DNA of 27,952 nt from JBFXIE01 sp050176255 (GTDB lineage: Bacteria; Pseudomonadota; Gammaproteobacteria; Burkholderiales; Burkholderiaceae_C), in the NCBI RefSeq assembly GCF_050176255.1, contig NZ_JBFXIE010000044.1; one strand, 5' to 3'. The notes below the pieces were generated by a model. It did no database searches, was not told the origin of the DNA, and saw only the letters and a program-made list of their open reading frames with translations. The position numbers and the translations under genes were made by a program. How positions within the stretch are numbered: the stretch's first letter is position 1; every line of letters begins with the position of its first letter. Below are positions 15,581 through 23,841 of this stretch, piece after piece.

Positions 15581-16293
15581 CCGCCATGAATCGCCTGCCG
15601 CAGCAGCGCGCGTTGGTGCTGCTGTCGGGCGGGCAGGACTCCGCCACCTGCCTGGCGTGGGCACTGGCCCGCTACGGGCATGTGGAGACCCTGGGTTTTG
15701 ACTACGGCCAGCGCCACCGTGTGGAGCTGGAATGCCGCCAAAAGCTGATCGACGGCATACAGGCCCTGCCGTGGCCGGGGCAGCTGGGGCCTGACCATAT
15801 GCTGACGGTGGATGTGCTGGCGCAGCTGGGCGGCAGTGCCATGACCGATGACGTGGCCATCGCCATGCAGGCGGACGGTCTGCCCAACACCTTCGTGCCG
15901 GGGCGCAATTTGCTGTTTTTCACACTGGCGGCCGCGCTGGCCTACCGGCGCGGGCTGCATGTGCTGGTGGGCGGCATGTCGCAGACCGATTATTCGGGCT
16001 ACCCCGACTGCCGCGACGACACCCTGAAAGCGTTGCAGGTGGCGCTGAGCCTGGGTGTGGATCGTCCGCTGGCGCTGGAGACACCGCTCATGTGGCGAAC
16101 CAAAGCCGACACCTGGGCGCTGACGCAGCAACTGGGTGGCGATGCGCTGGTCGAGCTGATCCGGCGCGAGTCGCACACCTGCTACCTGGGCCAGCGCGGG
16201 CAGCTGCACGACTGGGGCCATGGCTGCGGCGCCTGCCCCGCCTGCCAGTTGCGCGCCCAAGGCTGGGCCCAGTGGGCAGCGCAGCGCCTTTGA
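15577..16293 (+). CDS. queC: 7-cyano-7-deazaguanine (preQ0) synthase
   Basis: ATP-dependent conversion of 7-carboxy-7-deazaguanine and ammonia to preQ0 in queuosine synthesis. The 238-residue protein carries the PP-loop SGGQDS at 17-22, FDYGQRHRVE, the substrate segment FVPGRNLLF and GMSQTDYSGYPDCR. Four zinc-binding cysteines are present: C202, C217, C220 and C223 (CGACPAC). Start at 15577 overlaps the yhhQ stop; a second ATG at 15586 is possible. Joined to yhhQ under the preQ1 riboswitch, this puts import and synthesis of precursor under the same feedback. Confidence 0.96.
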   Translation: MTAMNRLPQQRALVLLSGGQDSATCLAWALARYGHVETLGFDYGQRHRVELECRQKLIDGIQALPWPGQLGPDHMLTVDVLAQLGGSAMTDDVAIAMQADGLPNTFVPGRNLLFFTLAAALAYRRGLHVLVGGMSQTDYSGYPDCRDDTLKALQVALSLGVDRPLALETPLMWRTKADTWALTQQLGGDALVELIRRESHTCYLGQRGQLHDWGHGCGACPACQLRAQGWAQWAAQRL

Positions 16294-16302
16294 GCGGCGC
16301 AT

Positions 16303-16335
16303 AAAAAAACCGCCCGGCTTTGGAGGCGGACGGTT
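16303..16335 (-). terminator. Intrinsic terminator of argG (minus strand)
   Basis: On the minus strand an imperfect GC-rich hairpin (AACCGTCCGCC opposed by GGGCGGTT) is followed at once by seven T, the standard terminator layout. On the plus strand the same hairpin after queC is followed by a weaker T-rich stretch, so it may work in both directions. Confidence 0.7.
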
Positions 16336-16346
16336 GCTTCTGTTTT

Positions 16347-16389
16347 AATAGCTTTCAGCGCTTGTTTCATGAGCGCTAGGGGCTTTTTT
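16347..16389 (+). repeat. Dispersed hairpin repeat, copy 4
   Basis: AATAGCTTTC, then AGCGCT (16357-16362) and AGCGCT (16372-16377), a self-complementary hexamer pair around a 9-nt loop, then AGGGGCTTTTTT. It lies between the convergent ends of queC and argG. On the plus strand it ends in six T and could itself act as a terminator for queC. Confidence 0.8.
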
Positions 16390-16394
16390 GATGC

Positions 16395-17738
16395 TTACTT
16401 TTTGGTGGCTTCGCCTTCCAGCTGCGCCAGCGCGGCATTGCCGCCCAGTGACAGCAGGCCGGCGCGCGCATACACGCCCAGCTTGCCGCGCGTATCAGAG
16501 ATGTCCAGGTTGCGCATGGTCAGCTGGCCGATGCGGTCCAGCGGGCTGAACGGCGCGTCTTCCACCTTTTCCATCGACAGGCGCTCGGGCGCGTAGGTCA
16601 GGTTGGGCGACTCGGTGTTCAGGATGGAGTAGTCGTTGCCGCGGCGCAGTTCCAGCGTCACGGTGCCGGTCACGGCGCGGGCTACCCAGCGCTGGGCGGT
16701 CTCGCGCAGCATGATGGCCTGGGGGTCGAACCAGCGGCCCTGGTACAGCAGGCGGCCGAGCTTCAGGCCGTTCAGGCGGTACTGCTCGATGGTGTCTTCG
16801 TTGTGGATGCCGGTGACCAGGCGCTCGTAGGCGATGTGCAGCAGCGCCATGCCGGGGGCTTCGTAGATGCCGCGGCTCTTGGCTTCGATGATGCGGTTCT
16901 CGATCTGGTCGCTCATTCCTAAGCCGTGGCGGCCGCCGATGCGGTTCAATTCCAGGAACAGCTCCACAGGGTCGGCGATCTCCTTGCCGTTCACGGCCAC
17001 GGGTTGCCCCTCGTCGAAGGTGACCGACACTTCTTCGGCCGGCACGTCGACTTCGGGCTTCCAGAACGCCACGCCCATGATGGGATTGACGATGCGGATG
17101 CCGCTGCTGAGGAACTCCAGGTCCTTCGCCTCGTGCGTGGCGCCCAGCATGTTGCTGTCGGTGCTGTAGGCCTTCTCGGCGCTCATCTTGTAGCCGAAGC
17201 CTTCCTTGGTCATGAAGGCCGACATTTCGGCACGGCCGCCCAGCTCGTCAATGAACTTCTGGTCCAGCCAGGGCTTGTAGATCTTCAGTGCCGGGTTGGT
17301 CAGCAGGCCGTAGCGGTAGAAACGCTCGATGTCGTTGCCCTTGAAGGTGGAGCCGTCGCCCCAGATGTGCACGTCGTCTTCCTTCATGGCAGCCACCAGC
17401 ATGGTGCCCGTCACCGCGCGGCCCAGCGGCGTGGTGTTGAAGTAGGTGATGCCGCCGGTGCTGATATGAAAGGCGCCGGCCTGGATGGCGGCAATGCCCT
17501 CGTGCGCCAGCTGCGTGCGGCAGTCGATCAGGCGCGCCTTCTCGGCGCCGTATTCCATGGCCTTGCGCGGGATGGCGTCGTAGTCTTCCTCGTCGGGCTG
17601 GCCCAGGTTGGCGGTGTAGGCGTAGGGCAGGGCACCCTTGTTCTTCATCCAGCGCAGTGCGGCGCTGGTATCGAGGCCGCCAGAAAAGGCGATGCCGACC
17701 TTCTGGCCGACGGGGAGGTTTTGGAGGATGGTTGCCAT
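16395..17738 (-). CDS. argG: Argininosuccinate synthase
   Basis: ATP-dependent condensation of citrulline and aspartate to argininosuccinate, the penultimate step of arginine synthesis; cytoplasmic. The 447-residue product has the same length as E. coli ArgG and matches it closely from end to end. Landmarks: ATP-binding loop AFSGGLDTSAAL (17-28), YTANLGQPDEEDYDAIPRKAMEYGAEKARLID, GDGSTFKGNDIERF, and NRIGGRHGLGMSDQIENRIIE. The start at 17738 is the family start; longer readings are unsupported. Its leader contains a copy of the dispersed repeat. It belongs to the E. coli-type subclass rather than the more common shorter (about 400-residue) bacterial type. Confidence 0.98.
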   Translation of the reverse strand: MATILQNLPVGQKVGIAFSGGLDTSAALRWMKNKGALPYAYTANLGQPDEEDYDAIPRKAMEYGAEKARLIDCRTQLAHEGIAAIQAGAFHISTGGITYFNTTPLGRAVTGTMLVAAMKEDDVHIWGDGSTFKGNDIERFYRYGLLTNPALKIYKPWLDQKFIDELGGRAEMSAFMTKEGFGYKMSAEKAYSTDSNMLGATHEAKDLEFLSSGIRIVNPIMGVAFWKPEVDVPAEEVSVTFDEGQPVAVNGKEIADPVELFLELNRIGGRHGLGMSDQIENRIIEAKSRGIYEAPGMALLHIAYERLVTGIHNEDTIEQYRLNGLKLGRLLYQGRWFDPQAIMLRETAQRWVARAVTGTVTLELRRGNDYSILNTESPNLTYAPERLSMEKVEDAPFSPLDRIGQLTMRNLDISDTRGKLGVYARAGLLSLGGNAALAQLEGEATKK

Positions 17739-17750
17739 GGAATATCTTTC

Positions 17751-17797
17751 AAAAATAGTAGCTGCCAGCGCTTTTCCAGCAAGGGCTGAAAGCCAAA
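17751..17797 (+). repeat. Dispersed hairpin repeat, copy 5 (degenerate)
   Basis: Starts AAAAATAG and continues TAGCTGCC, AGCGCTT, a 7-nt loop, AAGGGCT (one mismatch in the stem) and AAAGCCAAAAA. It lies 13 bp upstream of the argG start and is read antisense in the argG leader. Confidence 0.7.
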
Positions 17798-17846
17798 AAC
17801 GCCTTGATGCCCTGGCTCTGCGCCGCACGCAAGGCAGGGCGCTGCC

Positions 17847-18164
17847 TCACGCGTAGTGGCAGATGTAGTGAAAAGCCTCGGTCACGCGGATGTCGAAGCT
17901 GGAGTTGCCCGGCACGCTGAACTTGTCGCCTGGGCCGCACGGCGCCCATGTGTCGGAGCCCGCCAGCTTGTATTCGCACGCGCCGCCCACGCATTCCATG
18001 ATCTCGGGCGCGCCGGTGCCGAAGGTGAGGGTGGACGGCAGCACCACGCCCACCGATTTCTTTGTGCCGTCAGGGTAGGTGAGGCTGTGGCTCACGCACT
18101 TGCCGTCAAAGTACACATTGGCCTGGGTGGTGACGGTGACGCCGTCGATCTTGTCGGTGATCAT
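17847..18164 (-). CDS. ppnP: Pyrimidine/purine nucleoside phosphorylase
   Basis: Small cupin-fold enzyme (PpnP, formerly YaiE/DUF1255) that phosphorolyses a broad range of nucleosides to base and ribose-1-phosphate. The 105-residue product has the family pattern: ANVYFDGKCVSHSLTYPDGTKKSVGV, FGTGAPEIMECVGGACEYKL, CGPGDKFSVPGNSSFDI and the ending YICHYA (E. coli ends YLCRYL). It is about ten residues longer at the N-terminus than the E. coli protein. ATG 18164 is chosen over a TTG at 18191. The ribosome binding site is weak. Upstream of argG on the same strand. Confidence 0.93.
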   Translation of the reverse strand: MITDKIDGVTVTTQANVYFDGKCVSHSLTYPDGTKKSVGVVLPSTLTFGTGAPEIMECVGGACEYKLAGSDTWAPCGPGDKFSVPGNSSFDIRVTEAFHYICHYA

Positions 18165-18230
18165 GGATGGGGTGTTGCAGATGGGGGACAAGCCGCTGAT
18201 TTTAGGCTTGCCCGCGCGCGCGGCGGCAGG

Positions 18231-18950
18231 TCAGCGGCCGTAGCCGTCGCGGTGGTCGTGTCCGCGCGGTGGCCGGTAGGGGTAGCCGTAGGCGTCGCGG
18301 TACTCGATCACCGTGACGGGCGGCTGCACCACATAGGCGGGCGGGCCGGGTTGGGTGGACACCACCACCCCCGGTGGGGTGTAGCCACCGTGCACCGCGG
18401 ACTGGCCTGGCGGGTAAGCAGACGGGTATCCCGGCTGATAACCCGGCTGGTAGCCCGGTTCCAGGGGCGCGTAACCCGGGATGCCGGGGACGGCGGGCCT
18501 CACCGTCAGCGGTATCCACTGTCCGGGGTCGGTTTGGGTGCGCATGCTGTAGTGGCGGCCAGCGTACTCATACACCACGTCGTAGCCGACGGTGCGCTTG
18601 TCGTAATAGGTCTCGGTGGTGCAGCGCTGCACGTTCTGATAGCCGGGGCGCCCGGCTTCGATCTGGTTGCCCAGCACCGCCCCGCCGATCACGCCCAGTG
18701 CCGTGGCGGCCGCGCGCCCGCTGCCACCACCGATTGCGTTGCCAGCCGCACCGCCGGCAATGGCGCCCAGCACGGCACCGCCGCCGGTGGTGGGGCGCGC
18801 GCCGCTGTAGATGGTTTCGTTGCCGCACACCTGCTGCGGAATGGCGACCTGCTCGGTGATGGGCGTGGCCGACAGCACGCGGCCCTGTTCCTGCGCCTGG
18901 GCGGCCAGCGCCGCCGTGGTCAGGGCGGCAAATACGATGATCTTGTTCAT
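18231..18950 (-). CDS. Glycine-zipper envelope protein
   Basis: A 239-residue exported protein of unknown function. The signal peptide (MNKIIVFAALTTAALAAQA) has no lipobox cysteine, so it is not a lipoprotein. A glycine-zipper 2TM-type segment follows (about 58-100) with GGGAVLGAIAGGAAGNAIGGG and ALGVIGGAVLGNQIE. After it come C112 in VQRCTTETYYDK and a YDVVYEYAGRHYSMRTQTDPG block common in this family. The C-terminal third is rich in Pro, Gly and Tyr, with repeats of the type GYQPGYQPGY. AAGGAG lies about 8 nt before the ATG, a strong ribosome binding site. Related proteins are placed in the outer membrane or periplasm, which is inference here. Confidence 0.82.
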   Translation of the reverse strand: MNKIIVFAALTTAALAAQAQEQGRVLSATPITEQVAIPQQVCGNETIYSGARPTTGGGAVLGAIAGGAAGNAIGGGSGRAAATALGVIGGAVLGNQIEAGRPGYQNVQRCTTETYYDKRTVGYDVVYEYAGRHYSMRTQTDPGQWIPLTVRPAVPGIPGYAPLEPGYQPGYQPGYPSAYPPGQSAVHGGYTPPGVVVSTQPGPPAYVVQPPVTVIEYRDAYGYPYRPPRGHDHRDGYGR

Positions 18951-19061
18951 GGGCAAAGCTCCTTATGGTCGGCATGCAACGCGCCAGACCCGGTACAAGT
19001 TTCAGCCCAGTGCGTCAACACATCGGCGCCAAGCCGTAAAGCTGCGTAAACAGAAGCGGGC

Positions 19062-19475
19062 TCAAGACTTGGACTGGCCGGGCGTGCGGGCGTTCCCCGC
19101 GCTGGCTGCGTTACGTGCGCCCCATGCCTCGGCGCTGAAGCCCACCGTCACCTCGCCCGCTGGCGTGCCTTGCCACTCCACCACGGGCCGTTTGATGACC
19201 GACGGTTGTTGCTGCATCAGCGCTGTGGCGCTGGCGGCATTGATGACCGAGGCTTGCGCGGCTGCGTCCAGCTTGCGCCAGGTGGTGCCCTGGCGGTTGA
19301 GCAGCTTTTCCCAGCCCGCAGCGGCGGCCCAGGCGGGCAGGCGGTCAGCTGGAACGCCTTGCTTTTTGAAGTCGTGGAACTGGTGCGTCAGCCCTTGCGA
19401 TTGCAGCCAGGCGCGGGCCTTCTTGACGGTGTCGCAATTGGAGATGCCGTAAACGATGATCGTGGGGGTACTCAT
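19062..19475 (-). CDS. yffB: ArsC/Spx-family protein YffB
   Basis: Thioredoxin-fold protein of the arsenate reductase-like (ArsC/Spx) family, 137 residues. It matches E. coli YffB: IIVYGISNCDTVKKARAWL, the RGTTWRKLD motif and PSVIKRPVVEWQG. Only the one active-site cysteine in the NCDT motif is seen, as in YffB, and no clear arsenate-resistance context is present, so arsenate reduction is doubtful; the function is unknown. The tail after VTVGFSAEAW is about 20 residues longer than E. coli's. Divergent from folC, 48 bp apart. Confidence 0.9.
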   Translation of the reverse strand: MSTPTIIVYGISNCDTVKKARAWLQSQGLTHQFHDFKKQGVPADRLPAWAAAAGWEKLLNRQGTTWRKLDAAAQASVINAASATALMQQQPSVIKRPVVEWQGTPAGEVTVGFSAEAWGARNAASAGNARTPGQSKS

Positions 19476-19507
19476 GGGCGCGCATCATCGCGCATGCCCG
19501 GCTCGGC

Positions 19508-19513
19508 GACAAT
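19508..19513 (+). promoter_or_regulatory. Candidate -10 box for folC
   Basis: GACAAT in GGCGACAATCCGG ends 10 nt before the folC ATG, so a message starting from it would have a leader of only a few bases. Same CGACAATCC string as upstream of murB and ddh. No -35 is clear. Confidence 0.3.
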
Positions 19514-19523
19514 CCGGCCCGCT

Positions 19524-20849
19524 ATGCACATTCCTCCGCAGACACTGGAAGGCTGGCTTCGCCACTGCGAGCAGCTGCACCCCAAGAACATCGACATGGG
19601 CCTGGAACGCGTGGGCGAGGTGGCGCGCCGCCTGGGGCTGCGCTTTGACTGCCCCGTGATCACCGTGGCCGGCACCAACGGCAAGGGCTCAACCTGCGCC
19701 ATGCTGGAGGCCGTGGCCATACAGGCCGGCTACCGCACGGGGGTTTACACATCGCCGCACCTGGTGCACTTCGAGGAGCGTTGCCGCATTCGCGGCGAGC
19801 ATGTTGATGCTGCATCTTTGGTAGCGCACTTCGCCGCTGTGGAGCGCGCCAGAACCCAAAACGGCAATGATGTCACGCTGACCTATTTTGAATTCACCAC
19901 GCTGGCCATCCTGCGGCTGCTGAGCCATTCGCTGCTGGACGTGGTCATTCTGGAAGTCGGCCTGGGCGGGCGGCTGGATGCCACCAACATCATCGACGCC
20001 GACTGCGCCGTCATCACAAGCATCGACATCGACCATGTGGAGTTTCTCGGGCCCGACCGCGAGACCATCGGCCGCGAGAAGGCCGGCATCATGCGCACCG
20101 GCCGCCCTGTGGTGGTCAGTGACCCCATGCCGCCGCAAAGCGTGATCGACCGCGCCCACACCATCGGCGCCGACCTGTGGCGCTTTGGGCAGGACTTCAA
20201 TTTCTCGGGCGACAAGCAGCAGTGGGCCTGGGCCGGGCGTGGGCGTCGCTACGCGGGGCTGGCCTATCCAGCGCTGCGCGGCGCCAACCAGCTGGTCAAC
20301 GCATCGGGGGCGCTGGCCGCGCTGGAGGCGCTGCGCGATCGCCTGCCGATCACCGCGCAGGCCGTGCGCGCGGGCCTGGCGCTGGTGGAGCTGCCCGGGC
20401 GCTTCCAGATCGTGCCGGGCCAGCCCACGCTGGTGCTGGATGTGGCGCACAACCCGCACTCGGTGGCGGCGCTCACCGCCAATCTGGACGCCATGGGCTA
20501 CTACCCCACTACGCATGCGGTGTTTGGCGCCATGGCCGACAAAGACCTGCTGCCCATGCTGTCCAAGGTGGGGCCGGTGATCGACCGCTGGTATTTCACC
20601 GATCTGCCCACGCCGCGCGCCGAGACGGCTGCCAGCCTGCAGCAAAAATGGAACGCCCTGCAGATGGCCGCGGGCGGGCGCCGGCAGGTCACCACCAGCC
20701 TGCACGCCAGCCCCGAAGAGGCTCTGCGCGCCGCCGTCGAGGCCGCAGACCCCGCTGATAGAATTGTGGTCTTTGGCTCGTTCTATACAGTAGGCGGCGT
20801 GCTCAAAAACGGAGTGCCCCGCCTGCAGGCCAAGCATCTGGGCGCATAA
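19524..20849 (+). CDS. folC: Dihydrofolate/folylpolyglutamate synthase
   Basis: Bifunctional enzyme adding glutamate to dihydropteroate and polyglutamate tails to tetrahydrofolate. The 441-residue Mur-ligase-like protein has the P-loop VAGTNGKGSTCAM (about 49-61), VYTSPHLVHFEERCRI, the metal-binding region YFEFTTLAILRLL and EVGLGGRLDATNI, SIDIDHVEFLG, and in the C-terminal domain PGRFQIV, LDVAHNPHS and FGAMADKD. ATG 19524 is chosen; an in-frame ATG at 19494 would add ten residues and lies upstream of the -10 candidate. First gene of the folC-SPOR-cvpA-purF group. Confidence 0.96.
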   Translation: MHIPPQTLEGWLRHCEQLHPKNIDMGLERVGEVARRLGLRFDCPVITVAGTNGKGSTCAMLEAVAIQAGYRTGVYTSPHLVHFEERCRIRGEHVDAASLVAHFAAVERARTQNGNDVTLTYFEFTTLAILRLLSHSLLDVVILEVGLGGRLDATNIIDADCAVITSIDIDHVEFLGPDRETIGREKAGIMRTGRPVVVSDPMPPQSVIDRAHTIGADLWRFGQDFNFSGDKQQWAWAGRGRRYAGLAYPALRGANQLVNASGALAALEALRDRLPITAQAVRAGLALVELPGRFQIVPGQPTLVLDVAHNPHSVAALTANLDAMGYYPTTHAVFGAMADKDLLPMLSKVGPVIDRWYFTDLPTPRAETAASLQQKWNALQMAAGGRRQVTTSLHASPEEALRAAVEAADPADRIVVFGSFYTVGGVLKNGVPRLQAKHLGA

Positions 20850-20877
20850 ATCTGGGCGCATAACGGGTCCGCACTTC

Positions 20878-21714
20878 ATGGCATTTTTCAAGTTTCGGTG
20901 GCCTGGCGCGCAAGAGCCGCAGCAGGGCGACAGCAGCAAGCCCGCCAAACGCTCACGCACACCCCAGGCCGAGAGCGTTGACGAGATGCGCAGGCGTGCA
21001 CGGCATCGTCTCATTGGCGCTGCCGTGCTGGTGGCTGCCGGCGTGGTGGGGTTTCCGCTGTTGTTCGACACCCAGCCGCGGCCTGTCCCGGTCAACGTGG
21101 CCATCGACATTCCTGATCGCAACAAAACACCGCCGCTGACCGTGCCGCAGCCTGGCGCGCCCGAGTCTGAGTCTGCTCCCGCACCTGCAACTGCTGCAAC
21201 TGCGGCGCCAGAGCCGGCCGCAGCCAGCCTGGCTGCAGGTGAAGAGATGGCGCCCCCGCGCACCCGCAGCGAACCCGTAGCGCCGGTCCCCACCCCGCGT
21301 GCCCACGCAGAGGTCAAGCCGGAGCCCAAACCGGAATCCAAACCCGATCCCAAACCCGAGCACAAGCCAGAGTCCAAACCCGAGCCCAAACCTGCCCGTC
21401 GGGATGATGCGGCGCGCGCGCGCGCTCTGCTTGAGGGGCGCGACCCGCAGGCGGGCAGCACCCCAGGGGCGGAGCGTGCTGGGCAAGAGCGCTTCATAGT
21501 GCAGGTGGGCGCCTTTGCCGACGACGACAAGGCGCGCGAGGTGCGAGACAAACTGGAGCAGTCGGGCCTCAAGACCTACACCCAGGCGGTGAACACCAAG
21601 GATGGCAAGCGCACGCGCGTGCGCGTCGGCCCGTTTGACAGCCGCGCCGATGCTGACAAGGCGGCTGCACGCGTCAAGGGCGCTGGACTGCCGGCCTCGG
21701 TGCTGGCGCTGTAA
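20878..21714 (+). CDS. SPOR-domain membrane protein (DedD-like)
   Basis: Inner-membrane protein of 278 residues, probably recruited to the division site. A basic cytoplasmic N-terminus (about 1-43, including ESVDEMRRRARHRLIGAAVL) leads to one transmembrane helix (about 44-64). A long Pro/Ala/Glu/Lys-rich periplasmic linker follows with repeated KPEP/KPES/KPDP units (about 146-172). The C-terminal SPOR domain (about 204-278) reads ERFIVQVGAFADDDKAREVRDKL through RTRVRVGPFDSRADADKAA. SPOR domains bind peptidoglycan strands lacking stem peptides at the septum. Its place between folC and cvpA is that of dedD in many Proteobacteria. The linker repeat is mirrored as a short tandem DNA repeat at about 21311-21400. 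Confidence 0.9.
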   Translation: MAFFKFRWPGAQEPQQGDSSKPAKRSRTPQAESVDEMRRRARHRLIGAAVLVAAGVVGFPLLFDTQPRPVPVNVAIDIPDRNKTPPLTVPQPGAPESESAPAPATAATAAPEPAAASLAAGEEMAPPRTRSEPVAPVPTPRAHAEVKPEPKPESKPDPKPEHKPESKPEPKPARRDDAARARALLEGRDPQAGSTPGAERAGQERFIVQVGAFADDDKAREVRDKLEQSGLKTYTQAVNTKDGKRTRVRVGPFDSRADADKAAARVKGAGLPASVLAL

Positions 21715-21752
21715 GCCTGTCTGGATGACGGCATTTGCTGGATAGATCGCGC

Positions 21753-22241
21753 ATGGCGGCGCTTGACTGGATCTTTCTCACGGTGCTGCTGGCATCGCTG
21801 CTGATCGGTGCGTGGCGCGGGCTGGTGTTTGAACTGTTGTCGCTGGCGGGCTGGGTGGTGGCGTTTTTTGCCGCGCAGTGGTTTGCGGGCGATGTGGGTG
21901 CGCTGCTGCCCATGGGCGAGGCAGGTGCGTCCTGGCGTCATGTGGCGGGCTTTGCGGTGGTTTTTGTCGGCGCGATATTTGCCTGCGGTCTGTTGGCCTG
22001 GCTGCTCAAGAAATTGGTCGAGGCCGTGGGCCTGCGGCCTGCAGACCGGGCGCTGGGGGCGCTGTTTGGCGCGTTGCGTGGTCTGGTGCTGCTGCTGGCG
22101 GTGGCGCTGGTGGCCGGCTGGACGCCGATGCATGAGGCGCCTTGGTGGCAGCAATCGCAGGGCGCTCCGCTGCTGCAGACTGCGCTCAAGGGTTTGAGGC
22201 CAGCGCTGCCCCTGGAGCTGGCGCGGCATCTGCCGCTATGA
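21753..22241 (+). CDS. cvpA: CvpA family inner-membrane protein
   Basis: A 162-residue protein with four hydrophobic segments: LDWIFLTVLLASLLIGAWRG, the GWVVAFFAAQWFA region, HVAGFAVVFVGAIFACGLLAWLLKKL and GALFGALRGLVLLLAVALVAG. Homologues are linked to colicin V export in E. coli and more generally to envelope homeostasis; the mechanism is not settled. The fixed position just before purF supports the call. ATG 21753 is used; upstream TTG starts add a few unsupported residues. The gap to purF is 85 bp. Confidence 0.93.
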   Translation: MAALDWIFLTVLLASLLIGAWRGLVFELLSLAGWVVAFFAAQWFAGDVGALLPMGEAGASWRHVAGFAVVFVGAIFACGLLAWLLKKLVEAVGLRPADRALGALFGALRGLVLLLAVALVAGWTPMHEAPWWQQSQGAPLLQTALKGLRPALPLELARHLPL

Positions 22242-22248
22242 GGCTGTC

Positions 22249-22286
22249 TTGCTGCCCACTGGTGGCGGGTGCTGGCAATTTTTTTT
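22249..22286 (+). terminator. Candidate terminator or attenuator in the purF leader
   Basis: A GC-rich stretch with the outer pairing TTGC/GCAA and an inner CCC/GGG is followed by eight T (22279-22286), about 40 nt before the purF ATG. The hairpin is imperfect, and the T run might be incidental. Confidence 0.3.
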
Positions 22287-22326
22287 GGCGGGATGTCTCC
22301 TGCCGCTTGTAAATGGAACGCGAACT

Positions 22327-23835
22327 ATGTGTGGAATCGTCGGCGTGGTCAGCACGACCCCAGTCAATCAGCTGATTTATGACGCCTTGCTGTTGCTGCA
22401 GCACCGGGGACAGGACGCAGCGGGCATCGTGACCCAGGAAGGGCGCAAGTTCTTCATGCACAAGGCCAAGGGCATGGTGCGCGACGTGTTTCGCACGCGC
22501 AACATGCGTGCGCTGCCGGGCGTTGTAGGCCTGGGGCAGGTGCGCTATCCCACGGCCGGCAATGCGTCCAGCGAGGAGGAGGCCCAGCCTTTCTACGTGA
22601 ACGCCCCTTTCGGTATCGTGATGGTGCACAACGGCAACCTGACCAATGCCAAGCAGTTGCGTCGCGAGTTGGCCGATACCGATCATCGCCACACCAATAC
22701 CGAAAGCGACTCGGAGGTGCTGTTGAACGTACTGGCGCATGAGCTCGCGCGCGTGAGCAGCGGCGCCCGGCTCACGGATGACAATGTGTTTGCCGCGGTA
22801 CGTGCCGTGCACAAGCGCATCAAGGGCTCGTATGCCGTGATCGCGTTGATTGCAGGCTATGGCCTGCTGGCCTTTCGTGATCCGTTTGGTATTCGGCCGC
22901 TGTGCATGGGCAAGGGCGCTGATGGCACGATCATGGTGGCCAGCGAGTCGGTGGCGCTGGAAGGCACCACCCACATGCTGGATCGCGACATAGCGCCCGG
23001 CGAGGCCGTTTTTGTGCACGCCGATGGCAGCGTGCAGACCCGCCAGTGCGCGGACGATCCGCGCCTGTACCCCTGCGTGTTCGAATACGTCTATCTGGCG
23101 CGCCCGGACTCGGTGATGGATGGCATCTCGGTCTATCAGGCACGCCTGAACATGGGCGAGACGCTGGCCAAGCGCGTGATCTCCACCGTGCCGCCTGGCG
23201 AGATCGACGCCATCATCCCCATTCCCGAATCCAGCCGCCCCAGCGCCATGCAGCTGGCGCAATTGCTGGGTATTCCGTATCGCGAGGGCTTTGTCAAGAA
23301 CCGCTACGTGGGCCGTACCTTCATCATGCCGGGCCAGGGCGCGCGCAAGAAATCGGTGCGCCAAAAGCTCAACGCCATTGGCAGCGAGTTCAAGGGCCGC
23401 AAGGTGCTGCTGGTGGATGACTCCATCGTGCGCGGCACCACCTCCAAAGAGATCGTGCAGATGGCACGCGACGCTGGCGCCGTGAAGGTTTACCTGGCAT
23501 CTGCCGCACCGCCGGTGCGCCACCCCAACGTCTATGGCATCGATATGCCCACGCGTGACGAACTGGTGGCTCATGGCCGCACGGTCGAGGAAATCCGCCA
23601 GCTGATCGGCGCTGACGCGCTGATCTACCAGGACGTGGACGCCATGAAGCAGGCCGTGCGCAAGATCAACCCGCAGGTCGAGGGCTTCGAGGCCTCGTGC
23701 TTTGACGGGGTGTACATCACCGGCGACATCTCAGACGATGAGGTGACTGCCCTCAATGAAGGCCGCAACCGCGGCGGTGAGGAAGAGCAGGTCAGCACCT
23801 CGCGCCTGTCCCTGCCCAATGCCCAGGAGGCCTGA
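22327..23835 (+). CDS. purF: Amidophosphoribosyltransferase
   Basis: First committed step of purine synthesis: glutamine and PRPP to 5-phosphoribosylamine. The 502-residue protein begins MCGIVGVV, with Cys2 as the N-terminal nucleophile of the glutaminase domain after Met removal. Other glutaminase residues are in QHRGQDAAGI, YPTAGNASSEEEAQPF and HNGNLTN. The phosphoribosyltransferase half has the PRPP loop VLLVDDSIVRGTT at about 360-372 and IPIPESSRPSAMQ. No cysteine pattern for an iron-sulfur cluster or propeptide is seen, so it is the E. coli-like class. Length is as expected. Confidence 0.98.
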   Translation: MCGIVGVVSTTPVNQLIYDALLLLQHRGQDAAGIVTQEGRKFFMHKAKGMVRDVFRTRNMRALPGVVGLGQVRYPTAGNASSEEEAQPFYVNAPFGIVMVHNGNLTNAKQLRRELADTDHRHTNTESDSEVLLNVLAHELARVSSGARLTDDNVFAAVRAVHKRIKGSYAVIALIAGYGLLAFRDPFGIRPLCMGKGADGTIMVASESVALEGTTHMLDRDIAPGEAVFVHADGSVQTRQCADDPRLYPCVFEYVYLARPDSVMDGISVYQARLNMGETLAKRVISTVPPGEIDAIIPIPESSRPSAMQLAQLLGIPYREGFVKNRYVGRTFIMPGQGARKKSVRQKLNAIGSEFKGRKVLLVDDSIVRGTTSKEIVQMARDAGAVKVYLASAAPPVRHPNVYGIDMPTRDELVAHGRTVEEIRQLIGADALIYQDVDAMKQAVRKINPQVEGFEASCFDGVYITGDISDDEVTALNEGRNRGGEEEQVSTSRLSLPNAQEA

Positions 23836-23841
23836 GAAGCT

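Noticed and set aside
18189..18210. Hairpin CAAGCC/GGCTTG upstream of ppnP
   Set aside because: Only 6 bp with a 10-nt loop and no T tract; too weak to call a terminator or regulatory site.
19689..21572. 627-codon minus-strand frame across folC and the SPOR gene
   Set aside because: Spans two real genes on the opposite strand and has no domain; antisense artefact.
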